A DNA stretch of 64,000 bases from positions 3,958,533-4,022,532 of the forward strand of contig NC_135170.1 of assembly GCF_041146795.1 (NCBI RefSeq). The letters are read 5' to 3'. Position numbers and translations under genes: made by a program. Positions 36,295-46,903 of this stretch are shown here, one piece after another. Under the pieces are notes generated by a model. It saw only the letters and a list, made by a program, of their open reading frames with translations. It was not told the origin of the DNA and searched no databases. Source of the DNA: Maylandia zebra. Taxonomy: Eukaryota; Chordata; Actinopteri; Cichliformes; Cichlidae. Position 1 is the stretch's first letter; every line of letters starts with the position of its first letter.

Positions 36295-36603
36295 CTATTA
36301 ATTAAATTGTTTTCTGACCTTCCTAACTGTTTCCGACCTGTCTTCCCAATGTGATGTTTAAGCAATATATGTATGGTCAGAAGGGGGTGAAATTTTCATT
36401 GCAGTTGTACGTGTAACATTGCATGTGATAATAAAAGGCTTGATTAGTTGATTATTCAACATGAGTTGACATTTACCTGACATTGTGAAGGAGTCACAGT
36501 TTCTGTAAGGGTGTAAGAACATAACATGTGGATTTGTTACACTTCTTTTTCACAAGTTAATAACAATCAATAATTTTCATTCCATTATTTACAAGCTATC
36601 ACA

Positions 36604-36870
36604 CGATGTCCCAGGGACAACATCTACACGATGTCCCAGGGACAACATTTACACGATGTCCCTGGGACAACATCTACACGATGTCCCTGGGACAACATTT
36701 ACACGATGTCCCAGGGACAACATCTACACGATGTCCCAGGGCAACTTCTACATGATGTCCCAGGGACAACATTTACGCGATGTCCCAGGGACAACATTTA
36801 CACAATGTCCCAGGGACAACATTTACGCGATGTCCCAGGGACAACATTTACGCGATGCCCCTGGGACAAA
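36604..36870. repeat. Minisatellite of about 25 bp units
   Basis: About ten to eleven copies of a unit of the form ACGATGTCCCAGGGACAACA plus TYTAC are present. The core alternates between CCCAGGG and CCCTGGG in different copies. Open frames through it (36631-36948) are repeat artefacts. Confidence 0.9.
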
Positions 36871-36876
36871 TTTGTA

Positions 36877-37279
36877 AATTTCTGGATTACTGTTAATCTC
36901 CATAGAATCAAGAACTCATGTCCAGTTTCACAGCTATGGACCAGTTAATTATGTTTCCAGGTGATAGTTTGATTCATAGATTCAGCACACAACCATAAGT
37001 CTAGGCCTTTTAGTCCAGATTCTCTTCACTTATGTTTGTAAAATGATCAGGGAAGCTACTGCAATTTTGCCTGACCCAACCCCCGGGCCACGAAACACCC
37101 AAAAAGTTGGGGAACGCTGGTCTAGAGAACACTGGTTAGCTAATGCTGTCGTCAAGTAGCCTATCGCTAGCAAACAAACAGCAAGCCAAGTGAGGAACAT
37201 ATGTATAATGCTTACCGTTTATTAAAGGAAAGTATCCTAAATTGACTTCAAATTCGGCGGACAGGCGAATTGACTTCTG
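36877..37279. other. Non-coding edge of the foreign segment
   Basis: At about 37083-37125 the sequence GGGCCACGAAACACCC, AAAAAGTTGGGGAACGC and TGGTCTAGAG resembles the terminal sequence of hAT-type elements (inverted: CAACTTTTTGGGT). No partner end was found. A stop codon directly precedes the point where the gag-like frame resumes near 37280. Confidence 0.35.
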
Positions 37280-37945
37280 TGACCTGTGGCTGCTTCTCCA
37301 CCTGTGGCTGCTTCACCACCCGTGGCTGCAGCGCCGCCTCCTGCAGTACCACCACCTGCAGCGCTACCACCTGCTACTGCCACGCCTCACCCTGAGGATG
37401 CAGCCTCGCCTGGCCCGGCTTCATCCTCGCCTGGCCCGGTTTCATCCACGCCTGGCCCGGTTTCATCCACGCCTGGCCCAGCTTCATCCTCGCCTGGCCC
37501 AGCTTCATCCTCGCCTGGTCCAGCTTCAGCTTCATCCTCGCCTGGCCCGGCTTCAGCTACAGCTTCGTCCTCGCCCGGCCCAGCTTCAGCCTCGCCTGGC
37601 CCAGCCTTCGTGTCTGCGTCCTCGTCTGGTCCAGCCTTCGTGTCTGCGTCTTCGTCTGGTCCAGCCTTCGTGTCTGCGTCTTCGTCTGGTCCAGCCTTCG
37701 TGTCTGCGTCCTCGTCTGGTCCAGCCTTCGTGTCTGCGTCTTCGTCTGGTCCAGCCTTCATGTCTGCATCTTCGTCTGGTCCAGCCTTCGTGTCTGCATC
37801 TTCGTCTGGTCCAGCCCTCGTGTCTGCATCTTCGCCTGCAGCAGCGTCTTCAGCATCCGCACCATCGCCTGCAGCAGCGTCTTCAGCATCCGCACCATCG
37901 CCTGCAGCAGCGTCTTCAGCGTCTTCAGCATCAGCATCAGCATGC
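37280..37945 (+). CDS. Gag-like protein of element B, first repeat block
   Basis: The frame resumes with SPPVAASPPVAAAPPP, close to the ASPPAAPAPPP block of gag A. It continues into SPGPASS repeats, then eight copies of a 10-residue SSSGPAFVSA unit (30 bp) and three of an 11-residue SPAAASSASAP unit (33 bp). Low-complexity Ala/Ser/Pro sequence suggests a disordered linker. The LINE at 37946 breaks the frame. Antisense Asp-Glu-rich frames here are shadows. Confidence 0.5.
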
Positions 37946-39045
37946 GCGTCCAATCTCATTGTTAAGTTTGCAGATGACACTACAGTGCTCGGACTTATAT
38001 CCAACAATGATGAGACAAACTATAGGACAGAGGTGCAACAACTAGAGTCATGGTGCCACGACAATAACTTGGTCTTAAACACCAAAAAGACCAAGGAGAT
38101 CATTGTAGATTTCCGGAAGAGGGGTCATAACAACCATCTGCCTCTCTTCATTGGCAGTGAGGCGGTGGAGAGGGTGAGCAGTTTTAAATTCTTGGGGGTA
38201 ACTGTGACCGAGGACCTGTCCTGGGGCAACCATATCACCTCAGTTGTACGGAAGGCCCAACAGCGCCTCTACTACCTGAGGAGACTGCGGAGCGCACACA
38301 TTCCCAGATCTCTGATGTTGAACTTCTACAACTGTGCCATCAGCAGCGTTCTGACGTATGGATTTCTAGTGTGGTTCCCCAGCTGCACCAAGGCCGATCA
38401 GCAAGCACTCCAGCGGGTGGTGAAAGAAGCTGGCAGAATTATTGGAACAAGTCTGCCAGAGATCAGTAATATCTTCCCCACTCGCTGTCTGAGGAGGGTG
38501 CACAGTATCCTGCGGGACCAACATCACCCTGCGCGCCACCTTTTCCATCTGCTGCCCTCAGGGAGAAGGTACAGGTCTATACAGGCCAGAACATCCAGAC
38601 TGGCCAACAGCCTGTATCCACAGGCTGTGAGGCTCCTGAACTCTCTGCCCCCCTCTCACGGACAATAACCATATCCAACTTCTTAATAGCAATGAACTGG
38701 TCTGCATTGGTGCATCATATCTTTATTCTCTTCCCCCTCCTGCCCCCCCCCCCTTTCTTAAATAGATAACTATCATATCTGATATCGTATCTCACAGTAC
38801 AATAATATTGAATGGGTTGCATTGTTGTATTTTGTCATGTTTCTCAGGTCTTTGTCTGAATTTCTACGAACATTATTGCTAAGGATTGTCTTATTGCATT
38901 GGAGTCACACTGGGTTAAATATGTACACTTGGGTTTTAAGGGGTATTTATTATTTTCTTCTTTTTTTTGGGTTGTATGGAAGCCCCAAACGCAATTTCAT
39001 TGTTCTTGACAATGACAATAAATAAATAAATACTAAATACTAAAT
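37946..39045 (+). mobile_element. L2/Rex-type LINE, 5'-truncated
   Basis: The insert starts within the RT domain (KFADDTTVLG) and encodes the RT C-terminus to the stop at 38668: ESWCHDNNLVLNTKKTKE, SFKFLGVTVTEDLSW, RRLYYLRRL-like and LPSGRRYRSI blocks. This is the usual C-terminal order of fish CR1/L2-type LINEs. A 3' untranslated region follows, ending in an (AAATA)n(CTAAATA)n tail near 39045. The coding part is open and continues the gag frame, so the long open frame from 37286 is a chance fusion of gag and LINE. Confidence 0.8.
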
Positions 39046-39890
39046 CATCGCCTGCAGCAGCGTCTTCAGCATCTTCACCCGCTGCGGCCCCGGCTTCCGT
39101 GCCTTCAGCCTCGCCTGGCCCAGCCTTCGTGTCTGCGTCCTCGTCTGGTCCAGCCTTCGTGTCTGCGTCTTCGTCTGGTCCAGCCTTCGTGTCTGCGTCT
39201 TCGTCTGGTCCAGCCTTCGTGTCTGCGTCCTCGTCTGGTCCAGCCTTCGTGTCTGCGTCTTCGTCTGGTCCAGCCTTCGTGTCTGCATCTTCGTCTGGTC
39301 CAGCCTTCGTGTCTGCATCTTCGTCTGGTCCAGCCCTCGTGTCTGCATCTTCGTCTGGTCCAGCCCTCGTGTCTGCATCTTCGTCTGGTCCAGCCTTCGT
39401 GTCTGCATCTTCGCCTGCAGCAGCGTCTTCAGCATCCGCACCATCGCCTGCAGCAGCATCTTCAGCATCCGCACCATCGCCTGCAGCAGCGTCTTCAGCA
39501 TCCGCACCATCGCCTGCAGCAGCGTCTTCAGCATCTGCATCATCGCCTGCAGCAGCGTCTTCAGCATCCGCACCATCGCCTGCAGCAGCGTCTTCAGCAT
39601 CCGCATCATCGCCTGCAGCAGCGTCTTCAGCATCCGCATCATCGCCTGCAGCAGCGTCTTCAGCATCTTCGCCCGCTGCGGCCCCGGCTTCCGTGCCTTC
39701 AGCCTCGCCTGGCCCAGCCTCGTTTGGGTCTGGAGCTAAACGGCCATTTTCTAGACCGCTGGCTAGGCTACTGGCCGGGCGCCGTCGCCTGACTGGCCGC
39801 CGTTGCCTTCCGCACGGCCGGCCCCCGGACCGTCATTGCCTGAGCGGCCGCCGTTGCCTTCCACACGGCCCCCGGACCGCCATTGCCTGA
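39046..39890 (+). CDS. Gag-like protein of element B, second repeat block
   Basis: After the LINE the frame has SPAAAPASVPSASPGP and ten more SSSGPAFVSA-type units. Eight SPAAASSASAP/SASS units and a second SPAAAPASVPSASPGP follow, then ASFGSGAKRPFSRPLARLL and an Arg-rich end at 39890. The order of unit types repeats that of the first block. That suggests the array was partly duplicated as well as split by the LINE. Confidence 0.45.
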
Positions 39891-40328
39891 GCGGCCGCCG
39901 TTGCCTTCCGCACAGCCGGCCCCCGGACCCTCTTCGCCTGAGTGGTCGCCGTTGCCTTCTGCACGGCCGGCCCCCAGACCCTCTTTGCCTGAGTGGCCGC
40001 CGTTGCCTTCCGCACGGCCGGCCTCCTGAACCTTTTGTGCGCCTCCACGGCCTTCTTCGTGGCCGGCCTCCTGAACTGCCTATCCTGGCCTCCTGTGTTA
40101 TCGGGCCCCGGGCCGGCCACCTGAACTGTGTTTCGGACTCTGCTCCCCTGTGAGTGTTGTGTGCCTTTTTTTTTTTTTTTTTTTTTTTTGGGACTCTGGG
40201 GCCTCCATCTTTGGTCATGGCCCGGTCCCTCCGTCCTGCGCCCCCTGCCGCCCGCCCGGATCTGGTGGTGTGTTTCTGTGGCTGTCGGGGGCCAGCCCTT
40301 GGGGGGGGGGGGGGGGGGGGGGGGGTAC
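39770..40328 (+). repeat. GC-rich tandem repeats and polypurine tract of element B
   Basis: Units around GCGGCCGCCGTTGCCTTCCG repeat about every 58-60 bp from 39785 to 40050. A run of about 22 T at 40168-40190 and about 25 G at 40300-40325 follow. The G run ends GGGTAC directly before the 3' LTR and occupies the polypurine-tract position. Confidence 0.75.
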
Positions 40329-40833
40329 TGTCATGGTCCTGCGACCATGACTCGGTGACTTTGTGTTTGTGTTCTTTATTGTTATTATTCTCTTTATTAT
40401 TCATGGGCTGTTTTGGGATGGTTTGTGTTTTGGGATTTTAGGTACTGGGTTCTGAGTTTGTGCTCCCTCTATTGGTCCCTGGTGTCAGTGTTCCCCTGTC
40501 TCGTCAGGTTAACCAGGTCCAGCTGTGTCTCCCACCTGTGTGTGATTTCCCAGTGTCTGTGTACTTATAGTGTGTGTTTTCCTCTGCTCCTCGTCGCGTC
40601 GTCTGTATTCATACCTTGTGAAATCCCCTGCGTGCTCTCCCTGCTGTTCTCCCTTCATGTTCAGGTTTGCCACTCCTTTGTGTAGTTTATCCCAGTTTAG
40701 TTCGTCCTTAGTTCTGTTTGCCATCTCCACTTTATGTCTGGTATTGTTAATAAATCACCCTTCACGTCTGAATAAGTGCTGCATTTGAGTCCTCCTTCCA
40801 CTCTTCACACGGCCGCTGCCCCGAACCGTGACA
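40329..40833 (+). mobile_element. 3' LTR of element B
   Basis: The 505 bp LTR is nearly identical to 27168-27677. Differences are one ATT unit and an A-to-G change in the early ATT run, and a 2 bp change near 40556. It is followed by the ATAAC duplication and then by the rest of the A LTR. Confidence 0.9.
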
Positions 40834-40838
40834 ATAAC

Positions 40839-41358
40839 TATAACTGTGGTGGAAAATAACAGGCAAAGACTATGACTAAGACTAATGTAGAACTGACAGA
40901 CGAAAACCATAACTATGACTGAGGGTGAGGAAAACTAACAAAGACTAAGACTAAGGTCAAAATAAACAGACGACCCGACAATGGCATGCAGAAAACAAAG
41001 GGCTTAAATACATACATGAGGTGATCAGGGGAAGTGGAGACACATGGGGGAACAGCTGACTGACATAAACCTAATGACAGGACCAGGAGAGGAAAGCTAA
41101 ATACAATGAACAAAGAACACATGACACTGTCAGAATAAAACAGGAAATACTAAAACTAAACATGACAACACAACTTAACAGACCTAATACGTGATGAATA
41201 AATGCAAAACCCCAAAACATAGAAAACCAGAGGAACAATAAACAATAACTGCCCAAACTAAAGACAGATAGGAAATGACACAAAACTAATCACATGACAA
41301 AATGAGACAAATACAAACATGAACTCAGAGCGCTGGGTCAGAGACCCAGCCTGTGACA
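40839..41358 (-). mobile_element. LTR of element A, 5' portion
   Basis: On the minus strand the LTR begins TGTCACAGGCTGGGTCTCTG at 41358. It continues to 40839, where element B interrupts it; the rest is at 26979-27167. The layout matches the LTR at 53210-53923. 41359-41616 holds nothing recognised. Confidence 0.8.
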
Positions 41359-41616
41359 ATAGTAATGAAGAATGTCCCGTTACATGAGTGTTTTACACAA
41401 AATAATATTAATGTGGTCTTTCCCTCACAGGGGTGCCACACGCTCACCTACAACAAAAGTGGCTCCTGACACTTGAAACAAATTTGCACTTACAGTCTCT
41501 GTATTCTTATCAAATCTCACACAGTGAATAATCAAAACCCTTAAATTAAAACTTCAAGCACTTAGGAATGTTTGGTTTTCTGGGATTAGGTAACCACCAT
41601 AGCTTATGGCTTCTTC

Positions 41617-43501
41617 CTAATAGCTACATATGGGGTAGAAAAGAGATAGATATGGTATCTGGACAACCAGTGGGCCTTGGAATGAAGATAAGCTAGGTTG
41701 TGGGGGCCACAAGGCAGCCAAAGGCACGAGGTAAGTATCTACCATGTTTACAGTGGGCCATGACTGGTATGTTGGATGGCCTAGAGATGAATAGGTTAGC
41801 ATTTGGCCTGGACGCCTCTGTCGGGTGGATTGCCTCAGTGGGGCAGGTGAGTTCAACGGAGAGTCTGCTGCCTGCTCACTCATGTCGAGGTGACTCGGGT
41901 TCTACTTCCGACTGAGGCAAGTTAAGGGCTGCCGAACTGTCACTCCTCTCGTGGTCATACTGGTAAGTCTCAACTTCATCCCCAGTCTCAGGTGCCATGG
42001 GACCCTCTTTTCATAGTCGACTTTCCCCGTGGGCCCCAGCCATCTCTGACAGGTTCTCAGCAATGTCCTCGGCATCTGTTACAGGCGTCCTTCGTCTTGG
42101 CTCTTCAAGATCCCTCGGGCTCAGAACAGATTCTCCTTCAAACCGAGCCTGTGTCTGCGTCCCTGGTTCCATTCTGTCCTGGCTGACAGCCTGTTTCTCG
42201 GAAGGGACAGTTGTTCTGAACTCAGCCTGGGTCGGTGGTACCCTCAACTAATAGCCACTGCCCGGATCATCATCTGAATCAAAGGTCTCAGCATTTTCTA
42301 TCCGTCCTTCCCTGTCTTTACACCTCACTCGATCATTGGTCTGTTTGTGTGTCGATCTTAAGGTTAGTTTAGTTGGTTGTGGTGGGAACTCTACTGGCAA
42401 ATCATTGACCAACAGGAGCAAGTTTCGGTGCAGGGTCTGAGTTCTTCCCTGGTCATTACCCTCTGGATGGACGACATACACTGGGTTATCCGAAACCTGT
42501 TCCTTGACCACATATATCCTGTTCTCCCAGTAGGAGCATAATTTGCCGGGTCCACCACGCTCGCCTAAGTTCCTCACCAACACTCTGTCCCCTGATTTCG
42601 GTACCACTCCCCTCACCTTCTGATCATAGTACGACTCCCCCTTAGCACTAGCCAAGAGGCTATTTTTGGTGGCAACCTGATAGGCCTCTGTCATTCTCTT
42701 ACGCCACTTTTCGGCATACCCCCTGTGCGACACTGGTTCAGTTTCCTCAACCAGGCCAAACAAAAGATCCACCGGAAGGCGGGGGTGACAGCCAAAAAGC
42801 AAGAAATGTGGGGAATAACCAGTGGACTCATGACGAGTACAGTTATACGTGTGTACAACCTGTGGGAGATGATCGTTCCATGTTTCCTTTTCTTTGTCTG
42901 TCAGGGTACGCAACATCTGCAGCAAGGTGCGGTTGAATCGTTCTGCGGGATTACTCTGGGGGTGGTATGGGGATGTCCGAGAATGACCAACCCCTGAGAG
43001 CTGCCCAAGAGTTCGGAAGAGCTCATTTTCGAACTCTCGCCTCTGATCGTGATGGAGTTTGTTGGGGAACCCAAAGCGAGGTATAAAATCATTGTAGATC
43101 TGCTCGGCTGCAGTCCGCCCGGATTTGTTCTTGGTTGGGTAGGCCTGAGAAAACCGTGTAAAGTGGTCGACCATCACCAAAATGTATTCATACACGCCTT
43201 TGCTTTTCTCAAGATGTAGGTAGTCTGTACAGACAAGTTCAAGCGGTGAGTTGGACTTCAGGTTGCCCATGGGTGCACGCACATGAACTGTGGGTTTCTT
43301 TTGTTTAATGCAACAGTATTTCATAGTGACGTAGTCCTCTATGCACCTCTTCATATGAGGCCAATAGAACCTCTCTCGTGCGAGATGAAGGACCCTCTCA
43401 GTACCGACATGACCCATCTGGTCATGAAGATGTTTCAGTACCATAGGCTGGTACAGGAGAGGTAGGACTAGTTGTTTTTGTTTGGGTGTTCGTCTGCACA
43501 A
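41617..43501 (-). pseudogene. Ty3/Gypsy integrase and pol C-terminus (gypsy C)
   Basis: The frame 43501-42248 encodes an integrase. An HHCC-type zinc region (HDQMGH...RFYWPHM) has a cysteine pair degraded to YCC. The catalytic core has Asp in CTDYLHLE, Asp in HHDQRREFEN (usual SDQG altered) and Glu in NPAERFNRTL. A GYSPHFLLFG and LPVDLLFGL tail follows. After a stop at 42248, shorter frames (42247-42011, 41883-41617) continue the pol C-terminus with RQSTRQRRP. In an active element integrase inserts the DNA copy into the genome. Here upstream frames are broken and no flanking LTR was found. The plus-strand frames are shadows. Confidence 0.8.
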
Positions 43502-43531
43502 GATTCCATTTTTGAGGTGTAATCGGTCCCA

Positions 43532-44929
43532 CTAGCGGAGGAGTTTACAAGCAGATCCTTCTAACGACCTCCTCTTACTCTCACTGAGTCTGACATTAGA
43601 CTCTTTAAGTCTGATGACCTCCTTCATCGTGGGGTCATCCCTTTGTGCCTGCATCAGGTCATCAGGTTTGACTTCCTGGAGAGCCGCGCCTGGCTGCAGC
43701 ATGACGTCCTGAGAGGAAGCCAAAAGGACAGCCGCCCACGCAACTTCTTTCTGCTGGGCTACTCTTGCTCCCTCCCAAGCCCCTCTTACCACCTCCTGTG
43801 ACAACTCTTCGGTACACACTGACGCAAGGTTGTTCACACCCAGAGGAATGCGGGACAGCGTGTCGGCATCTATGTTTGTTTTTCCTGGCCTGCATTTGAT
43901 GCTAAATTGGAAATCTGACTCGGATGCATCAGTGTGCAAAACAAAGGGTTGGTCAAAGTCTGGATATGCTAGCACTGGAGGATGGACTAGCATGTCGACC
44001 AGTTGTTCCAGTACCCTCTGATGCTCAGGAGTCCAGTCTATGGGCGCCCTCGATGGCATCTGGGGCCCTTTGGTTTTACTCTGACGGCCATGAGTGGGCC
44101 GTTCTGAAGATTTGCTCTGGGGTAGCTCGTACAGTGGCTGAGCTATCCTCGAAAAGTTCTGTATGAAAGAGAGAGAGTAGCTAAAGAAGCCCAGGACCCG
44201 CCTAAGATCACCTACTGTCTGTGGTGACTTGGTCTTCAGAGCCAAGACAGCCTCCAGATCCTTTGGGTCAATCCTGATGCCCTCAGCGCTAACTAAGCGC
44301 CCCACATAACAAACTTCTTCTTTAAAAAGCTCACACTTCTCAGGCCACAGCTTCACACCATGGACCTGTAGGACCTGAAGCACTTTGCGGACCACCTCGA
44401 CATGGGTTTCAAAAGACTGGGAGTAACAGCGGATGTCGTCAAGCTATGGTACGCAACAGTCATCCCTCAGCGAACCTAAGATCTCTTCCATACTTCTCTG
44501 GGAGGCGGCAGGTGCATTAGTGAGCCCGAACGGGGTTCTCACCCATTCGTATAGGGCCCAGGGTGTGGTGAAGGCGGTGAGATGGCGGGAGCCTTCATTC
44601 ACAAACCCCTGGTGGTAAGCCTTGTCTTGATCAAGGATGCTGAACCAGGAGTACCCCCCTAAGGTGTCAAGCAGGTCGCGTATCCGAGGTAGTGGGTGTC
44701 GGTCCGGAACCATTTTCTGGTTCAATAGACGGTAGTCTATGCAAAGACGGAGTGAACCGTCTTTCTTCCGTACACACACGATGGGAGCAGCATAAGAGGA
44801 CTTGGATCTTACTATCCATCCCTTCACCAGGAGGTCTTGCACGTACTCTTTAACCTTCCGTAGCAGCGGCTTACGTATGGAAGTATATGCTCTCTGCACT
44901 GGTATGTCATCCTTTAGGCTTATCACCAT
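43532..44929 (-). pseudogene. Ty3/Gypsy reverse transcriptase and RNase H (gypsy C)
   Basis: RT begins with [46 protein letters not shown] and [10 protein letters not shown]. The catalytic box has lost its tyrosine: a TAG stop directly precedes LDDI (near 44445). A second frame continues with the thumb (CELFKEEVCYVGRLVS) and the start of RNase H (VLHTDASE). It then jumps to CRPGKTNIDADTLSRIPL, so about 100 residues of RNase H are deleted. The element is dead. Confidence 0.8.
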
Positions 44930-45106
44930 TTTCAGATCAGGATTACAATATCATTCCCATGCCCTGCACTCATCGAACAACATTCTCTCAACAATCTCTA
45001 TTTGTTCCTCCTCCAAATGTTCAAGGTTCACTGGCGGATGCCATGACGTTGGTAGAGGTTCAGCTGGCTCCACCGTTACCTCGCGAACTGTTACGGTAAG
45101 TGGGGA

Positions 45107-46065
45107 CTAGTTTGGGGCCTCGGCCTCCACAATACGTTCAACCAGCTGTAAGGTGCCCAGGGCTGTCTTCCTCGTCAAGGTGATAACATGTTTGGTGTCG
45201 TTACTCAGAGCAATGGTGACGTACGGCTTAGCTGGATTCTGTATTTCAGCTAACCCTGTCCAGACATCCAACTGCTCTAGGGCCTGATTACCCTCATCAG
45301 CCTCAAACAGCACCAAACAATCGGATGGATTGATGGTTGATGGAACCCGGCACTTTACCCAGGTGGCCTGTCCAGCAGGGATAATCACATCCCTTTCACC
45401 TGTTCTCAAGCGCCCTTGTGTCAAGTTTGGCTCTACTGTCTGGATGAAGCTTACGACCACCTCAGCTTTCTCAGGGGGAAGACAGATGGCATTACACAGC
45501 AAGATAACAAGAGTAGGTATCAACCACTCTGGTTGCCCCTCAATGATCTGTTCCAAGACATTGAAACCAATCAATGGTTTGTCCATTGGCAAGGTACTGA
45601 CGAGGACCGGAGTACTGACGGAGAGGCTTGGGTCTTAACCCCCCGGTAAGTTGATCATGATGGGTACCCAGCCATCAAATTGTATGGTTCCCCCATTGAC
45701 TGCACACACTTTCAACTCATCAATTTCCTCGATGATCTCTGACAGAGGTCGCATGACTAAGTCAGGCAAGTATCTGTCTTTCCAATCTCGACACCAGTGT
45801 CAAGTAGTGCTTTCACTGCTAAGCCATTCAAATTACACTGTATGAGAGCTTTCTTACCGATTAGCTTAGCAACTGCCCCACGTTTAGTGTGTGGTGCCAT
45901 AACACCAGACGTAGCAAGTGCCTCACCCTGCTGCCAGTTAACTACTTCTGATGTGACTGGTGAGGGGAGACTGGGTTTGCTACTGTTAAGGCTAGGTTGG
46001 GTCCTCACCTCCCTTAAGCGCTCACTGTAGGGCTCTCTTTTGGACTCAGTCACTGGGCGCCCCAC
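45107..46065 (-). pseudogene. Ty3/Gypsy protease region (gypsy C)
   Basis: The upstream frame contains the aspartic protease active site ALLDTG, after LIQCNLNGLAVK. Broken frames lead to a second open stretch (45592-45107) with IGFNVLEQII and a proline/charged linker before RT. The break is between 45757 and 45592. In active elements this enzyme processes Gag-Pol. Confidence 0.65.
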
Positions 46066-46746
46066 TGCAGAGACCGGTTCACGTTTCCCTGGTTCTTAGA
46101 TTTTTTTAAGCAGCCAACCACCCTGTGACCCTCTTCCCCACAGATGAAGCAATGGCAACAATCTGGACGGTTCTGTTCAACACAGTTTGGACACCCAAAG
46201 GTTTTGTCTTTTCTGTTTCTTGACCTGTTTTGTGAGTATGGGTTTGCTAGGTCTGAGGCTCGTGCTAGAGTCTGTTGTCTCATCGCCTCCACCAGCCCAG
46301 CGAGCTCATTAACTTTAGCTGTGAGTTCTTTAATCGGGTCAGTCTTGGTCGTGTCAATTGGTCGGTCTTACTTACTACATTCCTGGATGGTGTTGAGCTC
46401 AGACTGAGCACTATGTGCGCTAGTTGTGTTCTGTCGACGGGACGAGCCTATTCTCTTTTGCCTCTCACTTTCCTCGCTAGTGATTCTCATTATGTGGCGC
46501 AAGATTGTTTCATCACTCACCTCTCTGCTTGACAACAGAGGTTTTAACCTCTAATGTTACTAATGTTACTGTGCTTATACCCAAGCCCCTGGTAGACCGA
46601 GTGCAAGAAAACATCCTGAACAGTAGCTGGACTGTACTTTATGCCTGCATCAGACATTTTGGATGTGAAAAGGACCCGCTGCTTCAACCCTATCACCTGG
46701 TAGAGAAACTGCTGTGGTGTCTCACTCTCGCCTTGTGTCAAGTTTG
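46050..46746 (-). pseudogene. Ty3/Gypsy gag C-terminus and nucleocapsid (gypsy C)
   Basis: The frame at 46292-46050 has a CCHC zinc knuckle, CFICGEEGHRVVGC, preceded by KTFGCPNC. The frame at 46741-46544 reads LTQGESETPQQFLYQVIGLK and VFLHSVYQGLG, a capsid segment typical of this fish Gypsy group. Stops separate the two. The N-terminal gag is cut off at 46746 by the foldback element. Confidence 0.7.
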
Positions 46747-46903
46747 TATGGGCTCAAAATGTGGTCATAAATATTTTGTACTTGTAAAAAAGATTTGTAT
46801 GTGTAAAAAAGATTTGTGTGTGCGTAAAAAAGATTTGTATGTGTAAAAAGAATTTGTGTGTGTAAAAAGAATTTGTGTGTGCGTAAAAAAGATTTGTATG
46901 TGT

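Larger units (their letters stand above)
28110..37279. mobile_element. Foreign segment inside B: MULE/Ulp1 gene pair
   Basis: This 9.2 kb block separates the two halves of the gag-like ORF of B. It contains two convergent, intron-bearing genes: a MULE-type transposase remnant (plus, ending at 30861) and a Ulp1-like protease gene (minus, ending at 32715). Between and beyond them are MITE-like sequence, homopolymers and a minisatellite. I could not find inverted repeats or a target duplication, so the edges are set by where gag coding stops and resumes. Confidence 0.5.
27168..40833 (+). mobile_element. LTR retrotransposon B, young, carrying foreign DNA
   Basis: Two direct LTRs (27168-27677 and 40329-40833) bound a 12.65 kb interior. 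The whole is flanked by the 5 bp duplication ATAAC (27163-27167 and 40834-40838). The LTRs differ by one or two substitutions and short indels totalling 5 bp, so the insertion is recent. The interior has a gag-like start (27696), a 9 kb foreign segment (about 28110-37279), repeat-rich gag sequence on both sides of a LINE, and a G-rich polypurine tract before the 3' LTR. No pol is present, so it must depend on another element for mobility. Confidence 0.85.
22927..41358 (-). mobile_element. LTR retrotransposon A, interrupted, 3' end not found
   Basis: On the minus strand the order is a 5' LTR (41358-40839 plus 27167-26979), a gag-like ORF starting at 26962, and repeat-rich gag sequence running down to about 22927. 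Element B splits the LTR, an L2-type LINE tail is inserted at 25646-25975, and a hAT-like module lies at about 23770-24240. I see no protease, RT or integrase, so A looks non-autonomous or truncated. No 3' LTR was found to the left. Confidence 0.6.

Noticed and set aside
37387-38007. Minus-strand Asp/Ala/Glu-rich frame
   Set aside because: Shadow of the 30 bp and 33 bp coding repeats of gag B.
37286-38668. 460-codon apparent protein joining a Pro/Ser repeat to a reverse transcriptase
   Set aside because: The LINE inserted in frame by chance. Its 3' UTR and tail, and the gag repeat resuming afterwards, show an insertion rather than a fusion gene.
40300-40325. Poly-G run as a G-quadruplex regulator
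   Set aside because: Its place directly before the 3' LTR fits a polypurine tract; run length is also prone to assembly error.
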